Positions 45,585-57,994 of a stretch of DNA of 64,000 nucleotides are shown one piece after another. The DNA is from Caenorhabditis elegans (lineage: Eukaryota > Nematoda > Chromadorea > Rhabditida > Rhabditidae). Position 1 is the first letter of the stretch; every line of letters begins with the position of its first letter. Where the stretch lies: NCBI RefSeq assembly GCF_000002985.6, contig NC_003282.8, positions 8,246,001 through 8,310,000 on the forward strand, read 5' to 3'. The position numbers were made by a program, and so were the translations under genes. Below the pieces are notes generated by a model. It was not told where the DNA came from, did no database searches, and worked only from the letters and a program-made list of their open reading frames with translations.

Positions 45585-48281
45585 ATGAAAGGTGGCGGTG
45601 GAATAGGGGATGGCAAAAAGGACTATCAATCAGCTGTTCATGAAGTAAGTTTTTATTAAAAACTCTGTTATTCCTTTTAATAGTTTTGAGTGATTCAGAT
45701 GAAATATAGATTTTAAATCTAAATTTTTCAGGGATTAACAACATTCGATCAATTGGGAATTGCACTTGAAGATGTCGGTAAATCAATGGACGCAGAAACA
45801 GCTACACCAGGAGGAAGTTTATTTTCCAGAGTTATGTAAGTGATTCGGTTATTCTCGAAAAAAAACTCATTGTTGAAAATGTAGCACTATTTTCTAACAT
45901 TTCAACAAATAAAATTCTGGCTCACTACCGAGTTCGTATTTTCAACATTGAACAGACACATGGAATTGTTTTCAAAAATCATTCGGTCTCACACATTATG
46001 GAGGGAGAAACAGTTTAACCTCAACGCAAATCCGATTTGGTCGAATCGTTTCATCGCCTCTCCCTCTGCTCTCATAAAACAAATAGATTGAGAGTGGTGT
46101 TACACGAGTTTTCCATACCAAATGAGATCCTTTTTGACAGGTCGGAGAGAGAATTTATTTGTTTTGATAGAGACTCAAAACTAAAAGTTATGATTTTGCC
46201 CAGAATGTTATAATATTTCACGACAAGTATAACTTACAAATGAAGAAACGAAAAATGTTCTTCCTGTTTTTTTAATTTCTGAAAATCATTAGAAATTGGT
46301 TAGTTATTCTTTTTCGCATCGATTCCAGTTTGAGCTCATGTATTATCATTGTCAAAAGTTTGACGCAATTAAGCGACTATTCATGTTACATTTTTCTGCA
46401 ATTGAGCTACATTTCGCCAATAATATAAGTTTTTTTTTAAATCTTGTTCATGATATATCAAAGTTAACACAGGTTTTTTTTTCTAATTTCTGACTAGAAC
46501 GATCTTTGTAGGTACAAATTTCTTCGAAATTCTATAGCCAAAAAGTGATAAGATGATGTCTCAATGATTCTCGACACTTCTAACAAATAAATAACCTGAT
46601 TCTACATTTTCGAGGTCATTCATACTTTGGTTTCTCATTTTTCTTTCCAGTTGAGTTGAAAGTCGTAGTTTTGATTCCGAACTTAAAATTTTCCTCATTT
46701 CTTTTACATTATGTAATTTTTTTTTGCAAAATTATATTCCAAACAGTATATTAATCCGATCCAGTTTTCGTTTCAGGAACGAAAATTCTTCACTAAAATC
46801 GAGGACGTACGACCATTCAAACGATCTTGTGAACATGTCGGTGATTCCTGCCGAATCGAGTTATGTACTCTTTTTCCAAGTAAGTTTTTCAGGTATTTTA
46901 CAAAAGAAATTATGAACTTGCTGTTTTCAGGTTCTCTTTCCGTTTGCCGTCGCTGGTCTTGGAATGGTATTTGCTGGATTGGTTCTCTCAATAGTAGTCA
47001 CATGGCCTTTGTTCGAAGAAATCCCTGAAATTCTGATTCTAGTTCCAGCACTGCTTGGGCTTAAAGGAAATCTGGAAATGACACTAGCCAGTCGACTCTC
47101 AACACTTGTGAGTTTACACTTGAGAATATTCAATTTTATAATTTTCTATCAATTTTTCAGGCTAACCTTGGTCATATGGATTCTTCAAAACAACGAAAAG
47201 ATGTAGTCATCGCCAACTTGGCACTTGTGCAAGTTCAGGCTACTGTCGTCGCTTTCCTCGCTTCTGCTTTTGCCGCTGCTCTCGCTTTCATTCCTTCTGG
47301 GGATTTCGATTGGGCTCATGGTGCATTGATGTGTGCAAGCAGCCTAGCTACAGCATGTAGTGCATCCCTCGTACTATCACTGTTAATGGTGGTTGTCATT
47401 GTGACATCTCGAAAATACAACATCAATCCCGATAATGTGGCCACACCAATTGCTGCATCACTTGGAGATCTGACGACACTCACTGTACTGGCTTTCTTCG
47501 GATCCGTGTTCCTCAAAGCTCATAATACTGAATCTTGGCTCAATGTTATCGTGATTGTATTATTCCTTCTTCTCCTTCCTTTCTGGATAAAAATTGCCAA
47601 CGAGAATGAAGGAACACAGGAGACTCTCTACAATGGATGGACACCAGTCATCATGTCAATGCTTATCAGTAGTGCTGGAGGATTTATATTAGAAACCGCA
47701 GTCCGAAGATATCATAGCTTGAGTACATACGGTCCAGTATTGAATGGTGTTGGAGGGAATTTGGCTGCTGTTCAAGCCAGCAGACTCTCTACTTATTTCC
47801 ATAAAGCCGGCACAGTTGGAGTTCTTCCGAATGAATGGACTGTCAGTCGATTTACCAGTGTTCAGCGTGCATTCTTCTCAAAAGAATGGGATTCTCGATC
47901 GGCTCGAGTTCTTTTGTTACTCGTTGTTCCTGGTCATATTTGCTTCAATTTCCTTATCCAGTTATTCACTTTGACTTCAAAGAATAATGTGACACCCCAT
48001 GGACCACTTTTCACCAGTCTTTATATGATTGCGGCAATCATTCAGGTAAGGTTTTATCGAAAATTTAAAATATATAATCAAAATTTCAAAAATTGCAGGT
48101 TGTCATACTTCTATTCGTTTGTCAACTTCTCGTCGCTCTTCTTTGGAAATGGAAAATTGACCCAGATAATTCTGTGATTCCATATCTTACAGCTCTTGGA
48201 GATCTCCTAGGAACCGGACTCCTATTCATAGTATTCCTCACTACTGACCATTTTGATCCAAAGGAACTCACTTCGTCATAA
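45585..48281 (+). CDS. SLC41/MgtE-type magnesium transporter
   Basis: Exons 45585-45644, 45732-45835, 46777-46879, 46931-47107, 47161-48045 and 48099-48281 give 503 aa. After about 85 soluble residues there are two homologous membrane halves. Each carries the SLC41 signatures: [16 protein letters not shown] (near 132) and [16 protein letters not shown] (near 344), then [15 protein letters not shown] and [15 protein letters not shown]. Human SLC41A1 and A2 move Mg2+ across the plasma membrane or act as Na+/Mg2+ exchangers. The direction here is unknown. The ATG immediately follows TTTTAG, an acceptor 285 bp after daf-31, consistent with trans-splicing in an operon. The 941-bp second intron is unusually long for the gene and could hold an internal promoter. 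From memory, K07H8.2. Confidence 0.93.
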
Positions 48282-48689
48282 TTTTAAAACGTTCAAACTT
48301 TTACCACATTGTATAACTGCATCCCCGTTATTATAGATTGGTTCTCATCCCCCATCTGCATGTAAAACAGTATTTCGCTAACCTAATTTTTCATTTTCAC
48401 AACTAACGCACTTTCATCAGAACTCTAGTCAAACCCGATGAGTTGATTGATATCCATTTGCCGTCAAGCGCATAATTTTCTGTACATTGTGATCCATTTT
48501 TCTCTCTAGCTATTTTTGGTCATATCTAATAGACATTTTGCATTTTCCGCTAGTCACTATGTATTTTTTGGGAATAAATAAGTTAATTTGAACTTTTAAA
48601 TTTAATTAATTTTTATCTCTGGACATCTTATTCCGCGAGTGGTCCAATAATTTTGACAAGATGGGCCAAGAAAAAAAACAATTTTCCAG
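48282..48689. other. Intergenic region between the SLC41 gene and tbce-1
   Basis: 408 bp. An AATAAA near 48573 is a plausible poly(A) signal for the transporter. An acceptor TTTTCCAG abuts the tbce-1 ATG, so the downstream gene may be trans-spliced. Confidence 0.6.
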
Positions 48690-51195
48690 ATGGAAATAGG
48701 ACAACGAGTTCGAATAAATTTCGAAGTAGCAACAGTTCGATATATTGGAGAAGTCGATGGATACGGTAGTCAACGATGGGTTGGATTGGAGTGGGATGAT
48801 CCGACACGTGGAAAACATGATGGAATTGTGAGAGGAAAACGATACTTTCAGACGAGGTTAACAGACATTTTCATCAGAAATATATTCTATAGACATTTCT
48901 CATTCGAAACTGTCGGAAATGAATTCCAAATTGGGACAAAAAATGGAAGTGATCTCCGCTGTACACATTTTCATAGTTTTATGGCGGTCTCCATGAACTT
49001 TTAAATATACAGTGTCGGGGGATTATTTACCGTATTTAACACTCCAATTACTTTCCCTTAAAAATTCGTCACTAAATAATACAAACTAGTCACAAAAGTG
49101 TGAACTTTCAAATTTTCAGACATCCAAATGGAGGATCATTGATGAAGCATGAAATAGTACCGAAACCAACTGATCTATTGTTTGAAATCAAAGACAGATA
49201 CATCGAGGAAGAGAGCGTCGAAACTGAAATTGAATTGGCGCAATCCAATAAGAAGATCGAGTTGATCGGAATGGATCAAACGGCTGCAAAACAAAGCAAT
49301 ATCGAGAAACTTATAAATATTGTTCTTGATAATCGATCAGTCGGCTTCCCACCTTCCTCGGATTCTCCCCAATTTATACTTTGTCGTGAACTTAATCTTT
49401 ATGGAAATCTACTGTACAAATGGAAAACAGTTCGTCAGATTCTTGAATATTTTCCTAGAATTCAAGAACTCAACTTACGAAGGAATCGCATGCAATGCTT
49501 CAATGAAGAAGAAGATGATGATGAATCAGAAGGAGATGATCATGTTTATTCGGATAGTTGTAAGAAATTGGTCATTAGTGAATGCAATTTATCTGAGAAT
49601 TCGGTAGGTTAAAGATTAAAGGTTAAAGGAATACCAATGAAATATTAAAAAAAAAGTGTCTAGAATTGCTATTTTTATTTTTCAGATCGACTCGATTCTT
49701 CTCCGGTTCCCCTCTACATCAGATGTCGTGGCGTTTGGTAATGATCTCACAAGATTCTCAGTTTCTGAAGCTGTTTCATCTCGTCTTACATCCCTCGATC
49801 TCGAAGATAATCCATTCAAAACACTAGATTCCATTCACGGAACTTTTCCGAATTTGACACAACTTTCTGTGGCGAATTGTGGAATTACGAGCTTAAACGG
49901 ATTCGATGGTTCGATAAAATTCCCGAAACTCGAATATCTGAACATAAAAAGAAATTCAATTGTTGAATGGAAAAGTGTAAATTCCATTAGATCTCTTAAA
50001 AGTTTGAAACGGTTATTGTTCGATTGCAAAAAATTATCAACTGAAAAGGGTGTCCATGCCTATGAGATTGTAATTGCCAAGTTGAGCACTTTAATAGGTT
50101 GGTTTCAAAAATATTAAAAATTATTTAAAGTAGATGTTTTTTTCTAGATCTCAATAGGTTTGATGTGTCAGAAGTAGAACGAAGGTCTGCAGAAATTCGA
50201 TTTCTGAACAAATATGCCGGTCTAAATGATAACGAAGATCATCAAGACGATATCAAAAGACTGATTGAAATTCATGGAGAACCGACACTTGATACAGCAA
50301 AAAAGGGCCTTGCGGTGGTGAAAATTAGAATTGAATGTGGAAATCGAGTGGAGACACGAAGGCTTCCATTGGGAATGAGCATACAGAAAATTAGAGATAT
50401 GGTAGGCAAATGAACAATCATTATTATTTGAATCAAGAAGACATGCATGTACTTTTGAAAATGCAAAGAATTTAATTTAAAAATGTATTATCTTGATTCG
50501 ATTATTTTGGGGACGCAGAAACGCGCTCCACTTCCAATTGAAAACGTAACGAGCAATGGGTCTCGCTAGGTATTTGACAGAAAACTGTAAAATCAAACGT
50601 TTCTAGTTTGTTTTGCCGATTTCGCTAATTTTAAAGATTTTTTGTTATGTTTTCCGTTGTTTCCAAAGATTTTTATGCCGAAAGTAATGAAATAAAAATT
50701 TGAGACAAAATAGAAAAAATCATTAGCATTTCATTTTTAAACATCTCTTCGACATAAAAATCATTAAAGAATGAAAAACGAACCAAAAAAAGACGAAAAA
50801 TGTTTAAAAATAGGCGAAATCAGTAAAACTAATTGAAACATTTTAATTTACGGTTTTGTCGCCTAATACCTAACGAGACCCATAGTTTGTGGGCGGAGCA
50901 TTTAAAATTAACCGTTGAGCGTGTTTTCAGATCAATGTCTAAAGTGTTTTTTTCTGCGTCCCCATATAGAGGCTAGTTTCATCAAAAAATAGAGGCTAAA
51001 TACTTCCATCAAAAATTTTATTTTTTCCAGCTCGCTCGTCTCTTCAAAGTCCCCAATACATCGAAAATCCGTCTATACCTCGTTATGAGTGAAAAAGCCA
51101 AACAACACCGAATTGAACTAGAAAATCCGTTAAGAGAATTTGGACACTATTCACCTTCAGAAGATCGAGATATTCTTGTTGTGGAACATGATTGA
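48690..51195 (+). CDS. tbce-1: Tubulin-folding cofactor E
   Basis: Exons 48690-48856, 49120-49603, 49686-50097, 50148-50401 and 51031-51195 give 493 aa. An N-terminal CAP-Gly domain (GLEWDDPTRGKHDG, about residues 30-45) is followed by leucine-rich repeats (about 135-345). A C-terminal ubiquitin-like domain (about 405-493) is split by intron 4. This order (CAP-Gly, LRR, UBL) is diagnostic of TBCE, which with cofactors C and D assembles alpha/beta-tubulin dimers and can also dissociate them. An acidic run (EEEDDDESEGDD) interrupts the LRR region. Intron 4 (629 bp) contains an inverted repeat element. The ATG follows an acceptor directly. Confidence 0.93.
50509..50963. mobile_element. Inverted repeat (MITE-like) in tbce-1 intron 4
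   Basis: The ends GGGGACGCAGAAA and TTTCTGCGTCCCC are reverse complements. Further inside, AATGGGTCTCGCTAGGTATT pairs with a near-complement (AATACCTAACGAGACCCAT). Shorter blocks such as TTTTTATGCCGAA and TTCGACATAAAAA also match. The 455-bp unit makes up most of the intron. No target duplication is obvious. Non-coding. Confidence 0.7.
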
Positions 51196-51492
51196 ATTGT
51201 TACCGGAAGATTATTTATTGCACAACTTATTGTTTGTTACAAAATATATGAGCTTTAACTTGCATAAAATTCCTTAATTTCTTATCAGCGAAAATGTCCG
51301 TTAAAAATACTATCCGTTATGTATCGATTTCAATACTATTTACAATTATTCCGATTATGGAATAAAATCAATCAGTGAAAATTTCACTTTTGAAAATTTC
51401 GTCATATGCATGGGTCTCGCAACTATTGTTGGTTTTTTTTGTACTGTGATCTACTATTGCATACCAGAAAATCTTTTTTGAATTTTTGAAGA

Positions 51493-53768
51493 ATGTCAGC
51501 GAAAGAAGTGGATTTCGAGAGAGAAAGTCATCTTCAGTGAGTTTTTAAATTACTGAAAATCAATAGTTATTTGTGATCTTGTTGAATAAAGTTCAATTTA
51601 TCATAAAAATAATTTTGAATTTTCAGTGCTGTGATGTGTTTTCTCACTGGACAAAGCGGCGAAAAGATTGTATCTATTTATCCACATCGAAAACCAGCTA
51701 CCAAAGGTAATCTGAACAATATAAAATCTCAAAAAAAAAAACATTTTCAGCTCCATCGAAAGATCCACAACCTTCCAGCTCTAATCCAGGACAATGTGTG
51801 AAGCCAGTTCTTACAAGTGTCAAAGAGTTCGTTTAAATCCGAATATTTAAATTTAAATATTCAAACGTTCAAAATTTCAGTCCAAGTTATGGTTTCGGAC
51901 GTGTGGATACAGAATTCGACATGTCTCTCGGAATGCTTGCTTATGTGTTCAAAACTCAAGAAATTGCGTGTAACGATGGGTTCGATATGAAGATCAATAA
52001 TCAAAGATTCGTTGCATATCCGAAGACATGGAAAGCACGTGGTGAATCCACCAACTATCAGATTTCGATTGTTTTTGCACTTAAAAACGGATGTGAACAG
52101 CACACAGCGTCCGCATATCAAACACTTTCGAATAAGATTGCAGTCAGTTTGGTCATGCTCCAAAACTATTTTGGATTTCTGGAACGAGAGGACAAGTGGG
52201 CAGATAATGCTGAAGAACCTAATAAAGATCATCCTCTGGAAGAGTTCGCAAAGACTAGTTTCATAGTTCAACCATTGGCTGAAATGTTTGAAGAAGTGCG
52301 AAATCGAGGAAATATTCATGTAAGATTCAAATTCTTTTAAATTCAGATTTGTTTCCACTAAAGGTTCTATCAGATTTTGATTACAATATTTATTGTAATT
52401 TCGCGATATTTTTGACATGTCATTTCAAAGGAACACGCATTTTTCCCATGGTGGTCTTGTCACGATATCAGGGTGCCAGACTTTACAGATTTGTTCATTT
52501 GATGTAGAAAAAAAACTTTTGAAATTTTAAATTCTAACCTGTTCAGAAAAACAGAATTTATCATGTACCATTTAAGCACCTAGTAGTATCACTTTACGCG
52601 AATGGATGATAAAATTCAATCTAGACTTAAAAAAACATTTCCAGAAATATCTCATAAATTTTGTGGAACTTGGATTTTGTGATGAAGCACATGCCTTGAC
52701 GAAGTTAAATGTAGTGCCGAAAGGAAGGCAGGAAATCGATGAAATCGTCAGAAAAATGAAGTGAGTTTTTCCTATAATAACCCATTTTTTGGAACTACAA
52801 AAACTATTTTTCAGACCTTATCACGGAATTTTGCTTCTCGAAGATGTGTGGCCAACTCCAGATGCAAATCCGATTGTTGCTAAACTTCTCAGTCATTGTA
52901 GTCCGGATCGTTCAATTTTGGATATGTCAACGGCGTCTGGAATCCCGATTTTTGAAGTTTTCATGATCATTCGACACTTACTGCAATGGACACGTGCTAT
53001 TCTCATTTATCCTTTATGTAATACAAACATCTATACATCTGCAACAAGTCCACAACCTCTTGATAAGTGAGCAATTTTTTTGTTTTTTAAACTATATTTT
53101 ATAAATTCAAAACAAAATCACTATTTTCATAGAACATTTTGATTAGTCAAGGATTTTATTGTTACATTGAAATTCAACAAGTTACAGAATGGCAGAGAAG
53201 TTCACAGCTCAATTCGGCAATACCATTCACTTGGCTGCCGGGCTGGCTCATTTCAATCCCCCAAAAACACTGGATACGTTTATCCGAAAAAACCTTCCTC
53301 TACACGAACAGGGAGTTCGTGCGAAGCTTGTCGTTGCTTTGCTTCGTCATCAAATGCTCATGCAGTTGCATCAATTTTACTATATTCTGAAACCGTACTC
53401 GATCGCGATCCTACCAGAACCAAAAGAGCCATGTCCCGCTGAGTTTACGAAAATCATCGAGGAAAGCACATTACCAAATGACGTGAAGGGAGTTGTAGCG
53501 GATATTTGTGCTGAAATGCTCGAAACTACATCTTATGCCAGTGTCAAACGAACGTTGAGCCTTTTCGTAAAAGTTGCTCCGATGATGGATGGAAATCATC
53601 ATTTGGAAGAAATCAAATACAAAAATAATTTGGTAAGAAATTGAATAGGGTAAATTCTGCTAATACTGATTAAGTATTTTCCAGGATCGTACAGAAATCG
53701 AGGGAGTTTTCGTGTCTTTCAAGCTTGTAATTGCTACATTCCGCCGTCCTGATTTTGTTGCCGAGTAG
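51493..53768 (+). CDS. nprl-3: GATOR1 subunit NPRL-3 (nitrogen permease regulator-like 3)
   Basis: Eight exons: 51493-51536, 51627-51706, 51751-51826, 51881-52319, 52645-52760, 52815-53066, 53188-53632 and 53685-53768, giving 511 aa. Family landmarks are an N-terminal longin-type start (FLTGQSGEKIVSIYPHR), FDMKINNQRFVAYPK, the KPYHGILLLEDVW segment, IYPLCNTNIY and the C-terminal HHLEEIKYKNN. These match the NPRL3 rather than the NPRL2 pattern. With NPRL-2 and DEPDC5 it forms GATOR1, a GTPase-activating complex for Rag A/B that restrains TORC1 when amino acids are scarce. It starts 298 bp after tbce-1. The donor GTTCGT after exon 3 is atypical but keeps the frame. From memory, F35H10.7. Confidence 0.92.
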
Positions 53769-53940
53769 CCAAGGATCTTTTATTCCGGTTTTTATATTTT
53801 TCTCATTTATGTACAAAAAATGAAGCATGATTTTACCCCCTATATTAAATTTGTTTTTTTTTCTGAAAGAGGTTATTGCATAAAACCTACTATTTTTATA
53901 AATTTTTGAATACCTTCTCCAAAAAATGTATTCAGCTCAA

Positions 53941-54551
53941 ATGGAAAACTATGTCTCTGCACAGGAAAGATACATGAAGTATTTGGAAGATTTGTCAGAG
54001 TGAGTACATCAATCGAATCGGAATAAATAATTGACAATTATTTACAGAAATGTTATTCATCCTAAAATTGCAACTGAGGAGAAGGAATTCAAAAAGTTGC
54101 AAAAACAGTGCGAGGAGTATGCAAAACTCAAGTTCACATGTCAACGGCTTCTGGTAAAGAGTTCAAAGTTAGACCTAAATCATCTTTTTTTCTAGAATGA
54201 GGCTCCAAAAACAACAGAAGGAAAGACCGAACTGGGACAGAGAGTTTTTATGAATATTGAAGTGTAAGATACTTATTATAACTACTACTTTTATTTTTGA
54301 ATTTAAGGAGAGACACGAAGCATGTGGTTGTTAAGCTGTGTGACGATGTTTATGTGGAGATGAAGCTTCAAGACGCTATCAAAACATGTGATCGGAAGAT
54401 GGACAGCTTAAAAAATATGATGGAAAAACTGCAAAAGTCAACCAATAAACTGAAAACCGACTTGACAATGCTTCTTGCCACGATGGATATGCCATATGTG
54501 GAACCATTCAGATTCACACTTCCTTCAGACTTCCCGTTTCGAATGGAATAA
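53941..54551 (+). CDS. UXT-like alpha-class prefoldin protein
   Basis: Exons 53941-53999, 54048-54153, 54196-54263 and 54308-54551 give 158 aa. Two coiled-coil helices (about 10-55 and 100-140) flank a beta-hairpin region (VFMNIEVRDTKHVVVKLCDDVYVEM), the alpha-prefoldin layout. The DDVYVEMKLQDAIKTCDRK segment resembles human UXT. UXT belongs to the R2TP/prefoldin-like chaperone and to transcription-linked complexes. An upstream in-frame ATG at 53926 would add five residues, but a TGTATTCAG acceptor lies between the two, so I favour 53941. It lies 172 bp after nprl-3, typical operon spacing. Confidence 0.8.
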
Positions 54552-54777
54552 TATTTGAATTTGTTCAATTTGTTTTTTTTTCCTATTTTTCCCAGGTCTC
54601 ATCCACATTTCCCTACGATTTCTTTAAATAAATAACTTGTTTGTTTCAAATAACGGGATAGAAGATTTTTATTTGAATACAGTAATCCAGTTATAAATTC
54701 TCGTTATTATCTACTTCCTGAAATTTCAGACTTCTCGCGTATATCTGTGTAATTAGTAAGATTTCAGAATTTCAATC

Positions 54778-55099
54778 ATGGTAATGCACATCAAACAGTC
54801 TACAGTAAGATCGATGTTGATTGTGGCTCGGCGAGGCAAGAAACGGTTGAACTTGGATCCGGATGCACTAGCTGTTCTCACAGCTCTTATCAATTTGCTT
54901 GCACAGGTGATTAATATGATTTTTTGAATTTTTACTCTTATTTAAAAAAATTTATTTTACAATTTTTTAAAATAACTTAAAATTTCAGGAGTCGGTAGCT
55001 CGAGCCGCACAGTCCGCTGCCAACACTGGAAGCCGCCACGTCACAAAAGAACACTTGAAACGAGTCATCGCTCAGCTAATGCTCGATTTTGCAATCTAA
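54778..55099 (+). CDS. CENP-X / MHF2-like histone-fold protein
   Basis: Exons 54778-54906 and 54989-55099 give 79 aa. A histone fold is seen from DPDALAVLTALINLLAQESV through KEHLKRVIAQLMLDF, where the ending QLMLDF parallels QLLLDF of human CENP-X (81 aa). CENP-X pairs with CENP-S (MHF1) at kinetochores and stimulates the FANCM pathway at stalled forks. CENP-W is an alternative, but the terminal motif and length favour CENP-X. An acceptor ATTTCAG 10 bp before the ATG and 227 bp spacing from the previous gene support co-transcription. Confidence 0.8.
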
Positions 55100-57994
55100 A
55101 AAAATCATCTCTTTAACTACCGATCTTCTTGTTTTCTTTATAATTCTGTATAAAACTAACTTATGAAATGTGTTCCACACAAATTGTTTAACCACTTGCG
55201 AGTTTGCGAAAAACATGAGTCACAGAAGCCGCCTGATCAGTTCCATTTGATTTTCGTGTCACACAATCATTTCAATCGGAGTTTTAGAATTCAGAGTATC
55301 GAATGTTTGTTTTTTCAAAGAAAGAGAATCGGCAAAAAATAGTTGAAGTGGAAGAGCATCGAGACTGACCAATACTGTGGTCATTGTTTGCACACATATT
55401 GAGCTCCAACCGGAAAGCAACAGAACAGAGACTTAGTGCAAGTTTGAAAGTCTAAGGTTTTCAAAGTTGAACCTACCCAATTAATTGATACAATCAAAAT
55501 TTGAAAATTACGATTGTTGTTTCTAAATTCAACTTGCACAACTGAAGTTAACTAAGATCTAATTCCAGGATAAAGTATAGAAAAAAGGTCAGAATCTAAA
55601 GTTGTCAGTTTGAAATATGTTTGCTCGGCATTCGGCGACAATTTCTTTTGCCCATAAATATAACTTTCTTCGGAAGTTGGGTAACTTTGGCAAAAGTTGA
55701 ATTTGTTTAGGCCGCGCCGAAGTTCCGACCGAGTTCAATCCAACATTTCCCCATGTCTTTCCAAAAGCGACACAAGATAAGTTTTGTTCAAAGATTGGCC
55801 TTGGTTGAATCAAAGTTTTGTTAAAGCAAAACTTGACAAGAATTTCCACTATTTAATATAAGTTTAATAAGTTAAGTTAAGTTAAGCATAAGCTATGTAT
55901 AAGTTTAATTTGAAATAGATGCCATCCTGCAATTTGGCATTTTTAGTGGTGACGGCGTCAATCAGTCACACTCGTTGGTTTTTTACTCTTTGATTCAGAA
56001 GATACAGTACAGTGGTCGAAGGCGAGAAAAACTGTAGAGAAGAGAGAAATTGAGATAGAATTGAAGTCTAGCATGCGCAGTTTGTATTGTCATCGAGAGA
56101 CTATTGAAGTTGACGAGACTCTGATCGGGAAGGGGGAGGCTTCGCGCCCCGCGGCCGAAAACCAGTGATTGATCTTCTTTTTGACGATGATCGGAGTAAG
56201 GAGTGGAAAAGTCTAAACGGCATTCGGAGGGGATGCTCCTTCTTCCGCTCTTACTCCTCTCTCGTCATTCTATGAGCATAGTGGCGGCGGCTTGTTCCCG
56301 TCCGCCGGAAAAAAGAACAGTGATAACGATTGCACTGTACTCTAGATCTTAAGACCATAGGTATTAAGTCTCAAGTTAGTCTAATATCTCACTCTAAGCC
56401 TCTGATACGGTGTTATTCTAACTTATAGTATCTGTTCTATTTTAAAGTTTATTTTTCCATTGATAAAGAAGAAGTTTGGTAAGGACTTGGCGTTATTTTG
56501 AAAGTATTTTCCATCTTCAAACATTTGTTATCATTTAAAATTATCCTAAAATAAACATCCGTTATGCGTCACCATCTTTTAATTTAAGACGATGCACTTC
56601 CATATTTTAGAGGTAGAAATACCCAAATAAAGTAGATATATGTACATTCAATTTTTGGCTTTTTTTTAAGCAGATTAGCCTTTAACACCTAGGGGTCAGT
56701 ACGATTGCAATTATAGCTATATTCGATATCAAAAATTTTACTTGTCACTCGTTTACCAATTCTACTACCTCTCATCGTCCCGCTTAACTTTTCAACAAAA
56801 AACCAGTTTCCGATAGGAATCTATTGTGCCTTGAAACCTTGGTCACCCTTGACTCAACATCTTCTTTTCTTTCAACCTGCTTTTCATTTTCAATATGTCA
56901 ATATTCAATTGATAACAAAATTGATATCCCCCTGCCTTCTTGTCAATATCACTTTCACTTTTGAAACCTGAATTTTGAATTCATAATTTGAAATTTCTCC
57001 GAATTCACCGTGCGCAGTGTGTCATAAAACCGATTACGACAACAATTTCCGTCACAAATCGGTCTGGTTCCATAACTATAACAATTGAGGCATTCGATTA
57101 TTCACTATTTTGCCTTTTTTGTGTTGTTTTTTCCTCTCGAAACATACCCATAAAAAGTAGCTTTTTGATAACTTATTTTCCTGATTAGTTTTCAAATTGG
57201 TTTTTTGACAGTAGATCTTAGACCTCCAGCAACAGAAGCATTTCATGAAAGTTTGGATTAGTTCAAATTGACGATCCGATTAATTATAGCTATGAAGACT
57301 ACCTAGACTTACTTTACAGCAAAGAAAGTTATCAGACTTAAAATATATTTGTGGTTAAGTATGTCCAGGTACTTTTTAAAGTTGTATTGTCTTTAGGCAG
57401 GCGTATAGGCATTTTGTACCTGCATGGAAGGTCTATCTACACCATATGAAAACATATTTATTGGGTTAAACTATCTAATTTAAATAGATGATTTAATTTT
57501 AATTCTTCACCAATATGGTTTTATATGTTTTTCGGAAACGTTGGACTCCCTTCCCTGAAAATAAAACAAAAGTTTACCTCTTGAAAGAATAAGAAAACTC
57601 CAATATTCTCGAAAACACAATGCAACAATTCACCGTTTTATTCTTTCCTTACTTCGCAAGTTCCTTTGAAAATATTTCCAATATGAATTGAGAACTGTGA
57701 GAATTTCAATCATTTTTTGAAAATTCCCCTGCCATTTTGTTTGCCATCTTTTCTTTTTTGTTCGCATTTTGATCATATCAGGGCTATCTCAAAAGTTCAA
57801 TTCAAAATCAAATTTCTTTGAAGTCAACAGTAAATCAAATAACATTTTCATCTCTCTCCTTTGTTGCTCACATACCCGATGAGCCATTCAACAAATATTT
57901 TTGTTATTTTTGTTATTTAACTTACAGTATCAGAAGCTCTAATGGAATTCAAACATCATTTTTTCAGTTAGTTAGACCCAAAAAACAAAAGAGG
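55100..57994. promoter_or_regulatory. Upstream region of vha-5
   Basis: About 2.9 kb without a called gene. It contains a degenerate repeat with AAGTTTTG/GGCAAAAG motifs (55590-55850) and GTTAAGTTAAGTTAAG at about 55870. A CG-rich block follows (about 56120-56320, with CGCGCCCCGCGGCC and a GGCGGCGGC run). A GGCAGGCGT-type dispersed motif lies near 57398. An acceptor TTTTTCAG ends at about 57967, 27 bp upstream of the vha-5 ATG. Alternative first exons for longer VHA-5 isoforms are plausible here but not resolvable by eye. Confidence 0.5.
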
